A stretch of DNA of 64,000 nt from Saprospirales bacterium. Lineage in GTDB: Bacteria; Bacteroidota; Bacteroidia; Chitinophagales; Saprospiraceae. The translations under genes were made by a program, and so were the position numbers. The stretch covers positions 21,603 through 85,602 of the forward strand of contig JADJBL010000021.1 of the NCBI GenBank assembly GCA_016703765.1, read 5' to 3'. The notes under the pieces are model-generated. The model was given only the letters and a program-made list of their open reading frames with translations, was not told where the DNA came from and searched no databases. Positions 11,749 through 20,964 of the stretch are shown here, piece by piece; positions within the stretch are counted from its first letter, which is position 1, and each line of letters opens with the position of its first letter.

Positions 11749-13371
11749 ATGGCAAGCAAACAACCTCGCGTGGCCTATTTCTGTATGGAATACGGATTGG
11801 ACAACCGCTTCAAGGCATACGCCGGAGGCCTGGGCATTCTGGCAGGCGATTACCTGAAAGGGGCTAAAGACTATAACTATCCCATCGTCGGCATCGGCAT
11901 CAAATGGAAGCAGGGGTATACCGATCAGCTCATCGGCCCCGACGGCCAACCCTACGATACCTACCACAACTATCAATACGAATTTCTGGAAGATACGGGC
12001 GTGGAAGTCCCCGTCGAGATTCGCAAGCGGGAGGTCAAATGCAAGGTCTGGAAGCTCGATTGCTTCGGCAACGCCCCCCTCTACCTGCTCGACACCGACG
12101 TGCCCGGCAACGACGACGCCTGGATCACAGGGCAGCTCTACGGTTGGTTTGGCGAGGAGCGCATCGCCCAGGAAATCGTGCTCGGCGTGGGCGGCGTGCG
12201 TGCCCTCCGGGCCCTCGGCCTCGACGTCGATGTGTACCACTTCAACGAGGGGCATGCCCTGTTCGCCGGATTTGAATTGTTGCGGGAGAAAATGGACGCG
12301 GGAAAAACCTTTGAAGAGGCCTGGAAAGCCAGCCGCGAAGAGATCGTCTTCACCACCCATACCCCGGTGGTCCAGGGCAACGAATCGCACCCCATCGACC
12401 GCTTGCTGTACATGGGCGCCAATATGGGCCTGACCGAGGCCCAACTCGCCGAGCTCGGCGGCGATCCCTTCAACATGACCGTGGGCGCCCTGCGCCTGTC
12501 ACGCAAAGCGAACGCCGTGGCAAAACTCCACGGAGAGACCGCCAACCAGATGTGGGACCACGTAGAAGACCGATCGGATATCGTGGCCATCACCAACGCC
12601 ATCCACCGCCCTACCTGGGTGGACCCGGCCATGCTGGAACTGGCCGAAACAGGCGGCGACCTCTGGTCCGCACACCTGAAAAACAAACGCGACCTGATCA
12701 AATTCGTAAAGGACCGAACCGGCGTCGAGCTCCTGGAAAACAACCTGATCATCGGCTTTTCCCGGCGGGCCGTGCCGTACAAGCGGAGCGACCTCATCTT
12801 CAGCAAACCGGAGCTCATCGAGCCCTGGCTCAAAAGCCGGAAGGTGCAGATCCTCTTTTCGGGCCGCGCCCACCCGCTCGACGACGGCGGAAAAGCCATC
12901 GCCGCCAACCTCGTGGCCATGTCAAAAAAATACCCCGGCGCCGTGGTCTTCCTCGAAAATTACGACATGTCGATCGGCGCCGCCCTGACCCGCGGCTCGG
13001 ATATCTGGCTCAACAACCCCCGGCGTCCAAAAGAAGCCAGCGGCACCAGCGGCATGAAAGCCGCCATGAACGGCGTGCTCAACCTGAGCATCCTCGACGG
13101 ATGGTGGCCCGAAGCCTGCCGCCACGGCCTCAACGGCTGGCAGTTTGGCGACGGCTTCGAGCACGAAGACGAAACCATCCTCGATGCCCACGACCGGAAC
13201 GCCCTGTATAAAGTCTTGCTGGAGGAAGTGCTGCCCACATTCTACGACAACCGCCCCAAATGGGTGGAAATGATGCGGGCCAGCATTTTGGACACGAAAG
13301 ATTATTTTGGGGTCAAACGGATGCTGGAGGAGTATTACGAGCTGCTATACGCAGCCCCAGGCAAAAGCTAA
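11749..13371 (+). CDS. glgP: alpha-glucan (glycogen/maltodextrin) phosphorylase, short form
   Basis: GT35-family phosphorylase releasing glucose-1-phosphate from alpha-1,4-glucans, cytoplasmic. At 540 residues it is the short alpha-glucan-family form, not the 800-residue E. coli type. Visible family segments are YFCMEYGL near the start, GGLGILAGDYLK, FTTHTPVVQGNESHP, RRAVPYKRSDL and FSGRAHPLDD. The PLP-site block is EASGTSGMKAAMNG, where Lys at about residue 437 would carry the cofactor. The ATG at 11749 is chosen because the protein begins MASKQPRVAYF there and a -7 box lies just upstream. It is a single gene with no other glycogen gene in the window, and its 3' end overlaps the convergent cytochrome gene by 4 bp. 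Confidence 0.93.
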   Translation: MASKQPRVAYFCMEYGLDNRFKAYAGGLGILAGDYLKGAKDYNYPIVGIGIKWKQGYTDQLIGPDGQPYDTYHNYQYEFLEDTGVEVPVEIRKREVKCKVWKLDCFGNAPLYLLDTDVPGNDDAWITGQLYGWFGEERIAQEIVLGVGGVRALRALGLDVDVYHFNEGHALFAGFELLREKMDAGKTFEEAWKASREEIVFTTHTPVVQGNESHPIDRLLYMGANMGLTEAQLAELGGDPFNMTVGALRLSRKANAVAKLHGETANQMWDHVEDRSDIVAITNAIHRPTWVDPAMLELAETGGDLWSAHLKNKRDLIKFVKDRTGVELLENNLIIGFSRRAVPYKRSDLIFSKPELIEPWLKSRKVQILFSGRAHPLDDGGKAIAANLVAMSKKYPGAVVFLENYDMSIGAALTRGSDIWLNNPRRPKEASGTSGMKAAMNGVLNLSILDGWWPEACRHGLNGWQFGDGFEHEDETILDAHDRNALYKVLLEEVLPTFYDNRPKWVEMMRASILDTKDYFGVKRMLEEYYELLYAAPGKS

Positions 13372-14330
13372 AAAAAAGGGCTGCTTAACTCCGGCTTGTT
13401 CACATACACCGTATCCGTCAGCGTCTTCAAAAACGCGATCAGGTAGCCCTTCTCCTGGGCCGTCAAATGGATGCCGCCCTGGTGCGCGTTTTTCATCAAA
13501 GGATCGACGGTGGGCGATTGGTGCAATCCCTCGCTGTAAAAATCGATCACCTCCTCCAGGGTCTGGTAACGGCTGTCGTGCATGTAGGGCGCCGTCAGTT
13601 CGATATTCCGAAGGGTAGGGGTCTTGTAGCGGCCGATATCCTCGGGGTCGGCTGTGATCTCGAAAAGCCCGTCTCCGGGCGTCGCATCCAGGCCGTTGTT
13701 GTGAAACAGGTTGTCGGTGAACAGAATCCCGCCGTGGCAGTGAAAACAGTCCCCTTTCTCCGTAAAGAAAATATCAAAGCCCAGAAACTCTTCGTCGCTC
13801 AGGAAAACCGGTAGGTCGGGACGCAGGTACAGGTCGTATTTCGAACTGCCGGAGATCAGGGTGCGCTCAAATTGCGCCAGGGCTTTGCCGATATGTTCAT
13901 ACGAAATATCCTCGCTCCCGAAAGCCTTGAAGAAATACCCCGGATAATCGGGATGCCGCTCCAACCTGCTCAGTTTGGTTTGAAAGAACTCCTCCGACTC
14001 GAAGGTCATGATCTTCTCCAAACTGCCCTGCACTTTTCCATTCCACAAAAAAGCGGTGCTCCAGCCCAGGTTGATATGCGGGATAATATTGCCGGGCGAG
14101 GAAAAGGAAAGCGCCTGCAGATGGCAGGTGGCGCAGGCCTGGGCGCTGTCCCGGTGCAGGATAGGGTCGTAATACAACATCCGCCCCAGCAAGACCCCCT
14201 CCACCGTGGTCGGGTTGTCGGAGGGAATGTCGAGGATGGGAAAATTATCCGGATAGTCCAATGCCAAAGGCGTAGGGTCGTACACTGGCCCCGGAGGGAT
14301 TTCCTCCTCGTTGCAGCGGACAAATGCCAT
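13368..14330 (-). CDS. MauG/MbnH-like di-haem cytochrome c peroxidase family protein
   Basis: Two c-type haem sites, CATCH at residues 66-70 and CFHCH at 195-199, define the di-haem cytochrome c peroxidase/MauG superfamily; conserved RYKTPTLRNIELTAPYMHDSR follows the second. It lies 79 bp downstream of an MbnP-domain lipoprotein gene on the same strand. In methanotroph mbn operons the MauG-like MbnH oxidises a Trp of its partner MbnP, so by family and context this is more likely an MbnH-type protein-modifying oxidase than a peroxide scavenger (inference). The N-terminus is uncertain: the ATG at 14330 gives only a short leader, and hydrophobic codons LGAVAL just upstream in frame suggest a lost signal-peptide start. 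Periplasmic by the need for haem ligation. Confidence 0.85.
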   Translation of the reverse strand: MAFVRCNEEEIPPGPVYDPTPLALDYPDNFPILDIPSDNPTTVEGVLLGRMLYYDPILHRDSAQACATCHLQALSFSSPGNIIPHINLGWSTAFLWNGKVQGSLEKIMTFESEEFFQTKLSRLERHPDYPGYFFKAFGSEDISYEHIGKALAQFERTLISGSSKYDLYLRPDLPVFLSDEEFLGFDIFFTEKGDCFHCHGGILFTDNLFHNNGLDATPGDGLFEITADPEDIGRYKTPTLRNIELTAPYMHDSRYQTLEEVIDFYSEGLHQSPTVDPLMKNAHQGGIHLTAQEKGYLIAFLKTLTDTVYVNKPELSSPFF

Positions 14331-14409
14331 TAATGCAACTGCACCGAGAAAATGCTAAAAAATGGTCTCAGGTTTCTTTCTTAGCGCCTTCGGTTCGAAC
14401 TTTTGAATC

Positions 14410-15171
14410 TCAACAAATAATACTCAATTCCATCACTTCCATGGATTCGACGCTAAACACATCCGCTCCATTGGCTTTGAGCGCTGCCTGGGCGTTCTGG
14501 TTTTCCATGATCATGGGACCGAAAAACTCGAAATCGTAGGTGTTGGGGTTCTGGTACCACTCGTTGAGATCCATGACCAGGGTGATATCCCAGGAGTTGT
14601 CGTCGATTTCCAGGCCGTGGAGCGGCAGCGAGATCTGAATAAAGTTTTGGTTGCCACCCGTAGGTCCGGTATGGGTGTTGTAGGCCTTTACCTCTCCGGT
14701 GCCGGGTATTTTGTATTTCCCCTCGAATTTCATGTAGTGATAACCCGGAGGCATGGGCCATTCCATGTTGATATTGGTCGTCGTGTTTTCCAGGCCGCCC
14801 GGCACATTGGTCTCCTGATCGAGGCCGTAGATGAAGGAAAGAGAGGTATAGGTCCCGGCCGGTACGTCGGGCATTTCGAGGGTTCTCGTGGCGTCCACGC
14901 CCAGTTCCCGGTAGTGGACCTTATCGAGGCGGTATTCCGTTCCGTCGTCGCGGGTGAGCACGAAATTGGAGATGTAATACTTGAGGCGGATGACGCTAAA
15001 TTCATACCCGGCTTCGCAGGTGTACAAAAATTCGTTCAGGACCAGATCCTGGCCGTTCACCTCGTGTTCGAAGATGAGCTCGACGGTCCCCTCGCCGGGG
15101 TCTTTTTTGCAGGTGGAAAAGAGCAACAGACTAAAGAGCAGACCGATGGTAAGTACGGATATCTTTCTCAT
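14410..15171 (-). CDS. MbnP-family lipoprotein
   Basis: A 253-residue protein starting at 15171 (MRKISVLTIGLLFSLLLFSTC). The ATG 75 bp further upstream lacks a signal peptide in register and was rejected. The lipobox-like LFSTC predicts a lipid-anchored periplasmic or surface protein. Residues 30-150 hold the MbnP pattern: VELIFEHEVNGQDLVLN, then FSVIRLKYYISNF, then LDKVHYRELG, and later a WPMPPGYHYMKFEG block and DLNEWYQNP. In the studied methanotroph protein a Trp is converted to kynurenine by MbnH and the product binds copper; two conserved Trp contexts are present here. It is the first gene of a two-gene operon with the MauG/MbnH-like gene. No methanobactin precursor is visible, so copper handling is inferred from family alone. 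Confidence 0.8.
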   Translation of the reverse strand: MRKISVLTIGLLFSLLLFSTCKKDPGEGTVELIFEHEVNGQDLVLNEFLYTCEAGYEFSVIRLKYYISNFVLTRDDGTEYRLDKVHYRELGVDATRTLEMPDVPAGTYTSLSFIYGLDQETNVPGGLENTTTNINMEWPMPPGYHYMKFEGKYKIPGTGEVKAYNTHTGPTGGNQNFIQISLPLHGLEIDDNSWDITLVMDLNEWYQNPNTYDFEFFGPMIMENQNAQAALKANGADVFSVESMEVMELSIIC

Positions 15172-15236
15172 GACAATCGGGTTTATTTGATCGCCATAAG
15201 CTGGGTAATATCGGGGAGAAAAGGAATGACTTTTAT

Positions 15237-15257
15237 CACCAGTCACCAGTCACCAGT
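15237..15257. repeat. CACCAGT tandem triplet
   Basis: Three head-to-tail copies of CACCAGT lie between the MbnP gene and the stop of the 1022-residue gene. The same word family (CACCAGT/CACCAAT) builds the hairpin at 21954-21986, so this may be half of a similar element. Confidence 0.5.
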
Positions 15258-15264
15258 CACTATT

Positions 15265-18200
15265 TCACTTTACATAAAACGTCTTCAACGGCACATCCAC
15301 CCCAAAACTCAGGAACATCCGCGTCGAGCGCAGGGAAATCTCGTCGCTGCCAAGTTCGCGGTAGACGGGGCCGGTTTGGACTCCGGCGCCCAGGTAGAAG
15401 GGCGTATTCCGGATATTCCAATGCAATTGAACGCCCGGCTTGAACATATTTTTGAACGTGATCTTGTCGGCGCCGAATGCATTCGGATCTCCGCGGTAGG
15501 ATAGGATGCTGCCGAGGTCCAGGAAGGAGAGGAATATCGAAAAGGACTGCGGCTTTTCGTGATTCTTGCCCAGCAAACCGCTCATGGTGATGCCGATGGG
15601 CATCGTGGCTGCTGGACTGTAAAACGATTCGTTCAGGTTATTAAAATGCCAGGTTTCCTTGCCGAAGGTAGCGCCCAGATAGGCGTTCAGCCCGACGGTC
15701 AAAGCCTTGTTCCGCTTGAGGCGGGAGCTACCCGGCGGGTCGGCGATGCCGTTGAGCAGGCTTTCGATCTCCTGTGGGGATTCCGCATCGACCAGGTCGG
15801 CGATGAAAAAACCGTATTCTTCCAAAAATACATACGTGGGTTCTCCTTCCTCAAACTGCTTCATCACAATAAACAGCCGGATAGCCGAGCTCATGGCGTG
15901 GCGGTGATCGCCCACGTTGAGGTAGTAAATGAGATCGAGGATCTGGGTGGAAAGATCGGGCACCCCCTTCAGAAAGGCGTTCCGCTCGCAAAGCGGCAGG
16001 ATCTCGTCCGGATTGGCCGGATCGACCACAAGGGGGATCTCCAGGATCCGGTTGATCGTGCCGACCAGGAAGGATGCCTTGAAAAAGAAGTCCAGATCCA
16101 CTTTCAGTATGGAATCCGGCTCGGAAGGGATGAACACCAGGGGCAGGTCGGAGACGGTCTGCTGCACCAGTTGGGCCATGCCCTCCGGCGAAAACAGGGA
16201 GCCTTCCTGCACATTGCTCAGGCGTTGATACATCAGGCCCAGGTAGGCCTCGCGGAGCCCGGGCGTATTGAGGATGGAATCGAGTTCGGCGCGGGTGATC
16301 CATTTCTGGTCCAGGTCGGAGGAACGGAGGCAGTACAGCAGGTTGGTCAGGGTCTCGGTAAGCCACAGCCAGGGCCGGGCATTGTCCAGGATCTTCACTT
16401 CCCGGGGCGCCAGCTTGCGGTCGAGCACGGTGAGTTGTGATTGCAGGGCTTTCAGGTCGTAGGAGAGCTCGTCGATCTGGGCCAGCACGGCGGCGTAGGG
16501 ATGGGGCGATTTTTTGCCGAACAGGTATTCCGACAGCGGATTGCCGGTCTGCAGGCCCGGATTCGCCTGCCCGATCCGGTCGTTGAGCTGGATGAGGCGC
16601 TCCTCCACGTCGAGGAGTTTCTTGATTCCGGACTGAAAGAAGGCCTCTTCTCCGTAGGCCTCCATCGCTATAATATTGTTGATGTCGGTGGGGTCGAACG
16701 TATTGCTCACGATGGCGGCGAGCATGTCGAATGCAAGGCCTTGGCTTCCTTCGAGTTGGGAAGTCCAGAAATCCCTGGTCGCCAAAATGGTTTCCATCAG
16801 CACAGAGCGGTCGATCTCCAGCTTTTCCAGGGCCTTTTCCATTTCGCCGAAGGGGTCGAGGCTGCGTACCCAGCTGTCGTATTCCTGCCGATAGGTGCTC
16901 AGGTCGTAGGCCCAGCTGCGGAGGATCATGTCGATCGAATAATCGCCGTACCAGTTGCCGTTCAGATTGCGCGAAATGTCGAGACCGGCGGCCCGCCACT
17001 GTTCGGGGGTCCGTTCCGTTCCGAAGAATTTGTCGTAGGCGCCCACGCTCCGGAAGCCGAGCAGATAAGCCGTATCGAGGTGACCGCCCAGCAGGTAGGG
17101 GAGCAGATTGAGCCGGAAATCGGCTGCCGAATCGCTCCCCATGATTACGTCGAGGTTGTAGGCGGGCCTGAGCAGGAAGTCAAATTCCGGCGCCTCGATA
17201 GGGCTCGTGGGGTCTTCCAGAACGATCTGGCTGATGCCGGATGCGATTTCGTATTCGCCCTCCTCCAGGCCCAGGTAGATCGTTTTGATCCGGTTGACGC
17301 AGGAGCGGGCAATGTCGATCAACTCCAGGTACTCGGGGTCGTCAACAGGCGAATCCGCGAGGATGAAATTCAGTTTCTTTTCGGTCTGCTGATAGTTTTC
17401 GAGCAGATTCCGGTAGGTGATGGGAATAATCTCGTCGAGCGGCACGCCGTTTTGGGCCAGGCCGGCGATGGAATAGAGGGCCAGCAGGTTGTAGATGAAG
17501 GGGTCTTCCTGAATTTTCTCAAACCGCTCCTCTTTCAGCAGGATCGTCGGGAGGCGTACGCTCAGCATTTGCATATCCTCGTAAAAGGCCTCGCGCACCC
17601 GCTCGATGAAGGAATGCGAGTAGCTGAAGCCCGGGGCGTTGAACTGTTCGACCACCGTGGGGAACAGCTCCTCGTAAGAAACGACTTCCTGTTTGAGGAA
17701 GCGCTCCATGAAGTTGATGACCACCTCTTCCTGGGCTCTTTTCAGTACGAAATTGAACAGGCCTTCGATGAGCGCCTGGGTGTTGACGATGCCGTCCTTG
17801 ACGTTCTGGTTGCTCTCGCTAGCCATCGCTTCCAGGGATTCGATGCTTTCCACCGGGGGCACGCTATACCGCTGGATGGCCCGGGAAACGGAGAGATATT
17901 CGGCCGGCGAACCACCGTAGTCCCCGCGGGTCATTTGCACCATTTTCTGCCGGGGGCTCCCGCGCAGAGAGTCCGAGTACCCCCTGAATTGCTCCAGGAA
18001 GCCCATGTGGGTGGTATCCAGCAGGAAGGCCAGGCTGTCGAGCGCCAGGATCTGCGAGAGGTCGGGGTTATCGCGATAGCTATTGGGCAGTTTCCCAAGC
18101 TGGGTATTGGAAAAGGAATCGGGGCTGGAGGGGTTGTCGTATTCGTATAGGATGGCCATCAGGGTGGAAAAAGCTTCCAGGGAGGCGGAGTCCTGCATAT

Positions 18201-18333
18201 CGTAGCCGCTTGCCTCGAGGGTCTGGGTGGCGGAAAGGAGGGTCCGTGCGTCCTCGGAAAGGCTTTGGGCCTGAGTGGTCTGGGAGAAAAGGAGAAGAAA
18301 AAAACAGATATGGAGCGGATAAAAAAGTTTCAT
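15265..18333 (-). CDS. large secreted or outer-membrane protein, unknown function
   Basis: A 1022-residue protein not recognised as any named family. The signal peptide is clear (MKLFYPLHICFFLLLFSQTTQAQS). Residues 30-870 look mainly alpha-helical with no repeat that can be assigned. The last 90 residues alternate hydrophobic and polar residues in strand-like stretches (FSIFLSFLDLGSILSY, VQLHWNIRNTPFYLGAGVQ, RMFLSFGVDVPLKTF), which suggests outer-membrane strands at the C-terminus. There is no T9SS sorting domain. It is 18 bp downstream of the 223-residue unknown gene on the same strand and probably cotranscribed, so a joint role is likely. The frame is intact. Confidence 0.7.
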   Translation of the reverse strand: MKLFYPLHICFFLLLFSQTTQAQSLSEDARTLLSATQTLEASGYDMQDSASLEAFSTLMAILYEYDNPSSPDSFSNTQLGKLPNSYRDNPDLSQILALDSLAFLLDTTHMGFLEQFRGYSDSLRGSPRQKMVQMTRGDYGGSPAEYLSVSRAIQRYSVPPVESIESLEAMASESNQNVKDGIVNTQALIEGLFNFVLKRAQEEVVINFMERFLKQEVVSYEELFPTVVEQFNAPGFSYSHSFIERVREAFYEDMQMLSVRLPTILLKEERFEKIQEDPFIYNLLALYSIAGLAQNGVPLDEIIPITYRNLLENYQQTEKKLNFILADSPVDDPEYLELIDIARSCVNRIKTIYLGLEEGEYEIASGISQIVLEDPTSPIEAPEFDFLLRPAYNLDVIMGSDSAADFRLNLLPYLLGGHLDTAYLLGFRSVGAYDKFFGTERTPEQWRAAGLDISRNLNGNWYGDYSIDMILRSWAYDLSTYRQEYDSWVRSLDPFGEMEKALEKLEIDRSVLMETILATRDFWTSQLEGSQGLAFDMLAAIVSNTFDPTDINNIIAMEAYGEEAFFQSGIKKLLDVEERLIQLNDRIGQANPGLQTGNPLSEYLFGKKSPHPYAAVLAQIDELSYDLKALQSQLTVLDRKLAPREVKILDNARPWLWLTETLTNLLYCLRSSDLDQKWITRAELDSILNTPGLREAYLGLMYQRLSNVQEGSLFSPEGMAQLVQQTVSDLPLVFIPSEPDSILKVDLDFFFKASFLVGTINRILEIPLVVDPANPDEILPLCERNAFLKGVPDLSTQILDLIYYLNVGDHRHAMSSAIRLFIVMKQFEEGEPTYVFLEEYGFFIADLVDAESPQEIESLLNGIADPPGSSRLKRNKALTVGLNAYLGATFGKETWHFNNLNESFYSPAATMPIGITMSGLLGKNHEKPQSFSIFLSFLDLGSILSYRGDPNAFGADKITFKNMFKPGVQLHWNIRNTPFYLGAGVQTGPVYRELGSDEISLRSTRMFLSFGVDVPLKTFYVK

Positions 18334-18351
18334 AGAGCTTGGATTAGGGGG

Positions 18352-19023
18352 TCAGGAGGCGGCGCCCTCCAATTCTTTCTTCAGAAAATCGTTGAGCAAT
18401 TTGTAGTACCTGGTAAACTGGGGCAGGGTGTTTGCCGAATTGATCAGCTGATCTAGCAAGCCCACGGTTTTCAGGTCGTTTTCATCCGTAGTTACTTCGT
18501 TGGATTTCAATTTGACCCGGTATTCCTCGACGCGGATGTTGAACAGTTCGTCCTGGTTGCGGAAGGCCGGATCGAGCAAGGGGTCGTTCCCTGCCGCCGT
18601 CATAGCGGTTTTCTTTTTGGTAATGGTGGTGCGGATCTTGCGGAGCGCCTCGAGCATTTTGACGTTCCAGTCGGAGGTGCTTACGTCGCTGAGCCATTGA
18701 AGAGGGATGTGGAGCACTTCTTTTTCGAGAAAAAGAGCCAGCTCCTTCGACAGTTGGGTGAATTCCTCCAGATCGCCGTCGGTGGCGGTTCGGATGAACA
18801 GGATTTTTTGCAGGAATTTGCTCTCGTCGTAGGGGATGGGATTCATCCAAATGCCGTCGATCTTGAATTTTTCAAAAACCGTTTCCAGCGACTTGATGAG
18901 GGCTTTGATCTTGGGGTCTTCTTTCCCCAGTTCGGCGCCTGCGATGAGGGCGTCTATTTTTACCCGGCAGGCGTCTTTTGCTTCGAGCACAAGGGTTTTC
19001 AGTTTGAAGTTATCCGTGGCCAT
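18352..19023 (-). CDS. hypothetical cytoplasmic helical protein
   Basis: 223 residues beginning MATDNFKLKTLVLEAKDACR. It has no signal peptide and no membrane segment, is rich in Lys, Glu and Leu, and is probably all-helical (LEAKDACRVKIDALIAGAEL, MLEALRKIRTTITKKK). No family is recognised. It is first in a two-gene unit with the 1022-residue envelope protein. Upstream, TAGTTTTA (complement of 19048-19055) is one base off the -7 consensus and 25 nt from the ATG. A cytoplasmic partner or chaperone of the envelope protein is possible but unsupported. Confidence 0.65.
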   Translation of the reverse strand: MATDNFKLKTLVLEAKDACRVKIDALIAGAELGKEDPKIKALIKSLETVFEKFKIDGIWMNPIPYDESKFLQKILFIRTATDGDLEEFTQLSKELALFLEKEVLHIPLQWLSDVSTSDWNVKMLEALRKIRTTITKKKTAMTAAGNDPLLDPAFRNQDELFNIRVEEYRVKLKSNEVTTDENDLKTVGLLDQLINSANTLPQFTRYYKLLNDFLKKELEGAAS

Positions 19024-19191
19024 TTAGTTTGGTTTTTTCATTTCGGCTAAAACTAAGGATTTTTCTGAAAAACAGGCATTCAAAAGTGCGGTTGGAAAGC
19101 TGTATGACTTATTTGAAGGTTTGGGGAGCAGACTCCTAAGGCTGGTCCGGCATTGATTTTTTACCGTTCTTTGGAGTAAAATCCATACTCC

Positions 19192-20862
19192 ATGAAGCCG
19201 ATCCTTACCCTCCTGACCCTGCTGTGCTCCTGCGCCATTTGGGGGCAAACCACCCTCGACGATCTGACCCGCGACCTGGCTGCTTCGATGCAACAGGTGC
19301 ACGGCCCGAAAGACACCTATTCTCAATCTCTTTTTCCGAATTCGACCAAGCCCTATCAGCTTACTTTTCAGCGAATTACGACCAACGACAAGAACAAATC
19401 CGAGGACGAAAAGTGGACCTTCAACCTGGCCGACATCGATCCCAAATTGGTGCGGATCGAGGACTCCAAGGAGGCGCTTCGCATTTACCTTCGCGTCCAG
19501 AAAGGCCAGAAATATATCCAGTACTTCAAGAACGGAGAACTGTCGGGCTATGCAGATCAACTCATCATCCTGGGCAACGGCATCGACAATGCCCGTGAGG
19601 TCGAACGCAAGGTGTTGGCCGCCATCCCCTCTGCAGTGGACGCCTGGAATAAAGTAGCCGATATCGGCGGCCGCTCCAACGAACAACTCGTGCACCGCCT
19701 GATGGCCCTCGTGGGGGAAGTGAGCATCGGAAACACCTCCTACCGGCAGCGCCTCGAACAGGTGGGCGATTTTCCCGACCGCCTTCGCCTCACGACCGAA
19801 ATCAGCACCTCCAAGGGCAGCGATCGGGAAGTCCTGGTCTGGAGCTTCGGCGACCTGAAAGAATCGGGCGTGCGACTGGTGATCTCCGGGACGAACGCAG
19901 CCGTGGAAGCCAACACCGACGACGGTCTCGCCTGGGTGTATGTGGAACGCGACGGGGTGCAGGACGACTTTTCCAAGGAAGTGAGCATCCGGGTTGCGGA
20001 CCCCGACCAGGGCAAAATGGTCGCGGCCATTCTCGAAAAATTGATCCCGTACGGAAAAGAACAGGTCAAAATGCGGATGCCCGAAGCCAAAACAGCCCCC
20101 GAAGCCTTTGGCCTTGTCGCCGGAAGTATGGATAAGATCGCCCGCAAAAATGGAGACTCGGAATTTTCCCTGGAAAAGGATTGCCAGAGCAAACTGACCG
20201 AGCGAATTAGCAGCCAGGGCGCCTCTTCGGATCTCGTGTACGCCTTTCATTTCGGCGACCTCGACCCCAAATCGGTGCGCCTCAATATGGTGAAAGACCG
20301 GGTGGAAGTCAGCGTCAGCACCGAGAAGAAAAACCTGTACGTATGGTCCTCCAAAGCCGGCGAACAACAGAACTACGGCAATGAGGTCGTCTTCCAACTT
20401 GCCGATGTCGAAAAAGGTCGCCAGGTGGTCCACCTCTTGCCCGCCCTGATCGAGCAATGCCCCGAAGCGCAAAACCTCGGGACCTTCAGCGACGTGCAAA
20501 ACTGGGTTTCCAAAGGCGCCAAATCGGAAGGCGGAGAAGCCCAATCCCTTGATTATGCATCAGATAGCGAGGTCTGTAAGTGGAAACTGATCCAGTCTGT
20601 TACCGGCGACAAAAAAAGCTCGGAATCGACCTACGAGTTCAACGCCTACGATATCGACCCCGACCAGGTCAAGATCATTGTGAGCAGAAAATCGGTGGCG
20701 GTGCAGTTGCAAACCCTCAAAAAAGAGAACATTATCTCCACCATTATCAACGAAAAGCCGGGCTACACCTCCACCATCCAACTGGAAGCCGCCGATGTGA
20801 TAGCCGCCAAATCGCTGAAGGTTTCTTTGGAGCAGCTGCTCAAACAATGCAAGAAAGAATAA
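19192..20862 (+). CDS. secreted four-repeat protein, unknown function
   Basis: A 556-residue protein with signal peptide MKPILTLLTLLCSCAIWGQ. The mature part has four diverged copies of one module, about 110-140 residues each. Each has a strand ending WTF/WSF/AFH/YEF, then a D-x-D/DL segment with VRI/VRL/VKI, a strand pair, a variable loop, a strand YADQLIIL/EVSIRVAD/EVVFQLAD/TSTIQLEA and a final helix (VERKVLAAIPSA, MVAAILEKLIPY, VVHLLPALIEQC, LKVSLEQLLKQC). Strands closed by one C-terminal helix recall a PH-like arrangement, but that is only a shape argument. No T9SS domain or lipobox is present, so it is probably periplasmic. It is divergent from the 223-residue gene and seems monocistronic. 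Confidence 0.7.
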   Translation: MKPILTLLTLLCSCAIWGQTTLDDLTRDLAASMQQVHGPKDTYSQSLFPNSTKPYQLTFQRITTNDKNKSEDEKWTFNLADIDPKLVRIEDSKEALRIYLRVQKGQKYIQYFKNGELSGYADQLIILGNGIDNAREVERKVLAAIPSAVDAWNKVADIGGRSNEQLVHRLMALVGEVSIGNTSYRQRLEQVGDFPDRLRLTTEISTSKGSDREVLVWSFGDLKESGVRLVISGTNAAVEANTDDGLAWVYVERDGVQDDFSKEVSIRVADPDQGKMVAAILEKLIPYGKEQVKMRMPEAKTAPEAFGLVAGSMDKIARKNGDSEFSLEKDCQSKLTERISSQGASSDLVYAFHFGDLDPKSVRLNMVKDRVEVSVSTEKKNLYVWSSKAGEQQNYGNEVVFQLADVEKGRQVVHLLPALIEQCPEAQNLGTFSDVQNWVSKGAKSEGGEAQSLDYASDSEVCKWKLIQSVTGDKKSSESTYEFNAYDIDPDQVKIIVSRKSVAVQLQTLKKENIISTIINEKPGYTSTIQLEAADVIAAKSLKVSLEQLLKQCKKE

Positions 20863-20919
20863 TGGCCGGAGGAAATGACTAAAACCGGACGGAACGCCGC
20901 TTTTTGAGATGAAAAGTTG

Positions 20920-20962
20920 AAAAGTTGAATAGTTTAGAGTGTCTTTAAACTATTCAACTTTT
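20920..20962. repeat. perfect 17-bp hairpin abutting the next start codon
   Basis: The left arm at 20920-20936 (AAAAGTTGAATAGTTTA) and right arm at 20946-20962 are exact complements around a 9-nt loop. The hairpin ends 2 nt before the ATG at 20965. It may be the terminator of the four-repeat gene, or may hold the start region of the following gene in a stem. A GAAAAGTT word repeats just upstream. Confidence 0.7.
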
Positions 20963-20964
20963 CT

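Noticed and set aside
13368..14330. Plain cytochrome c peroxidase for peroxide removal
   Set aside because: The adjacent MbnP gene makes an MbnH-like role more likely, although the two cannot be separated by sequence reading alone.
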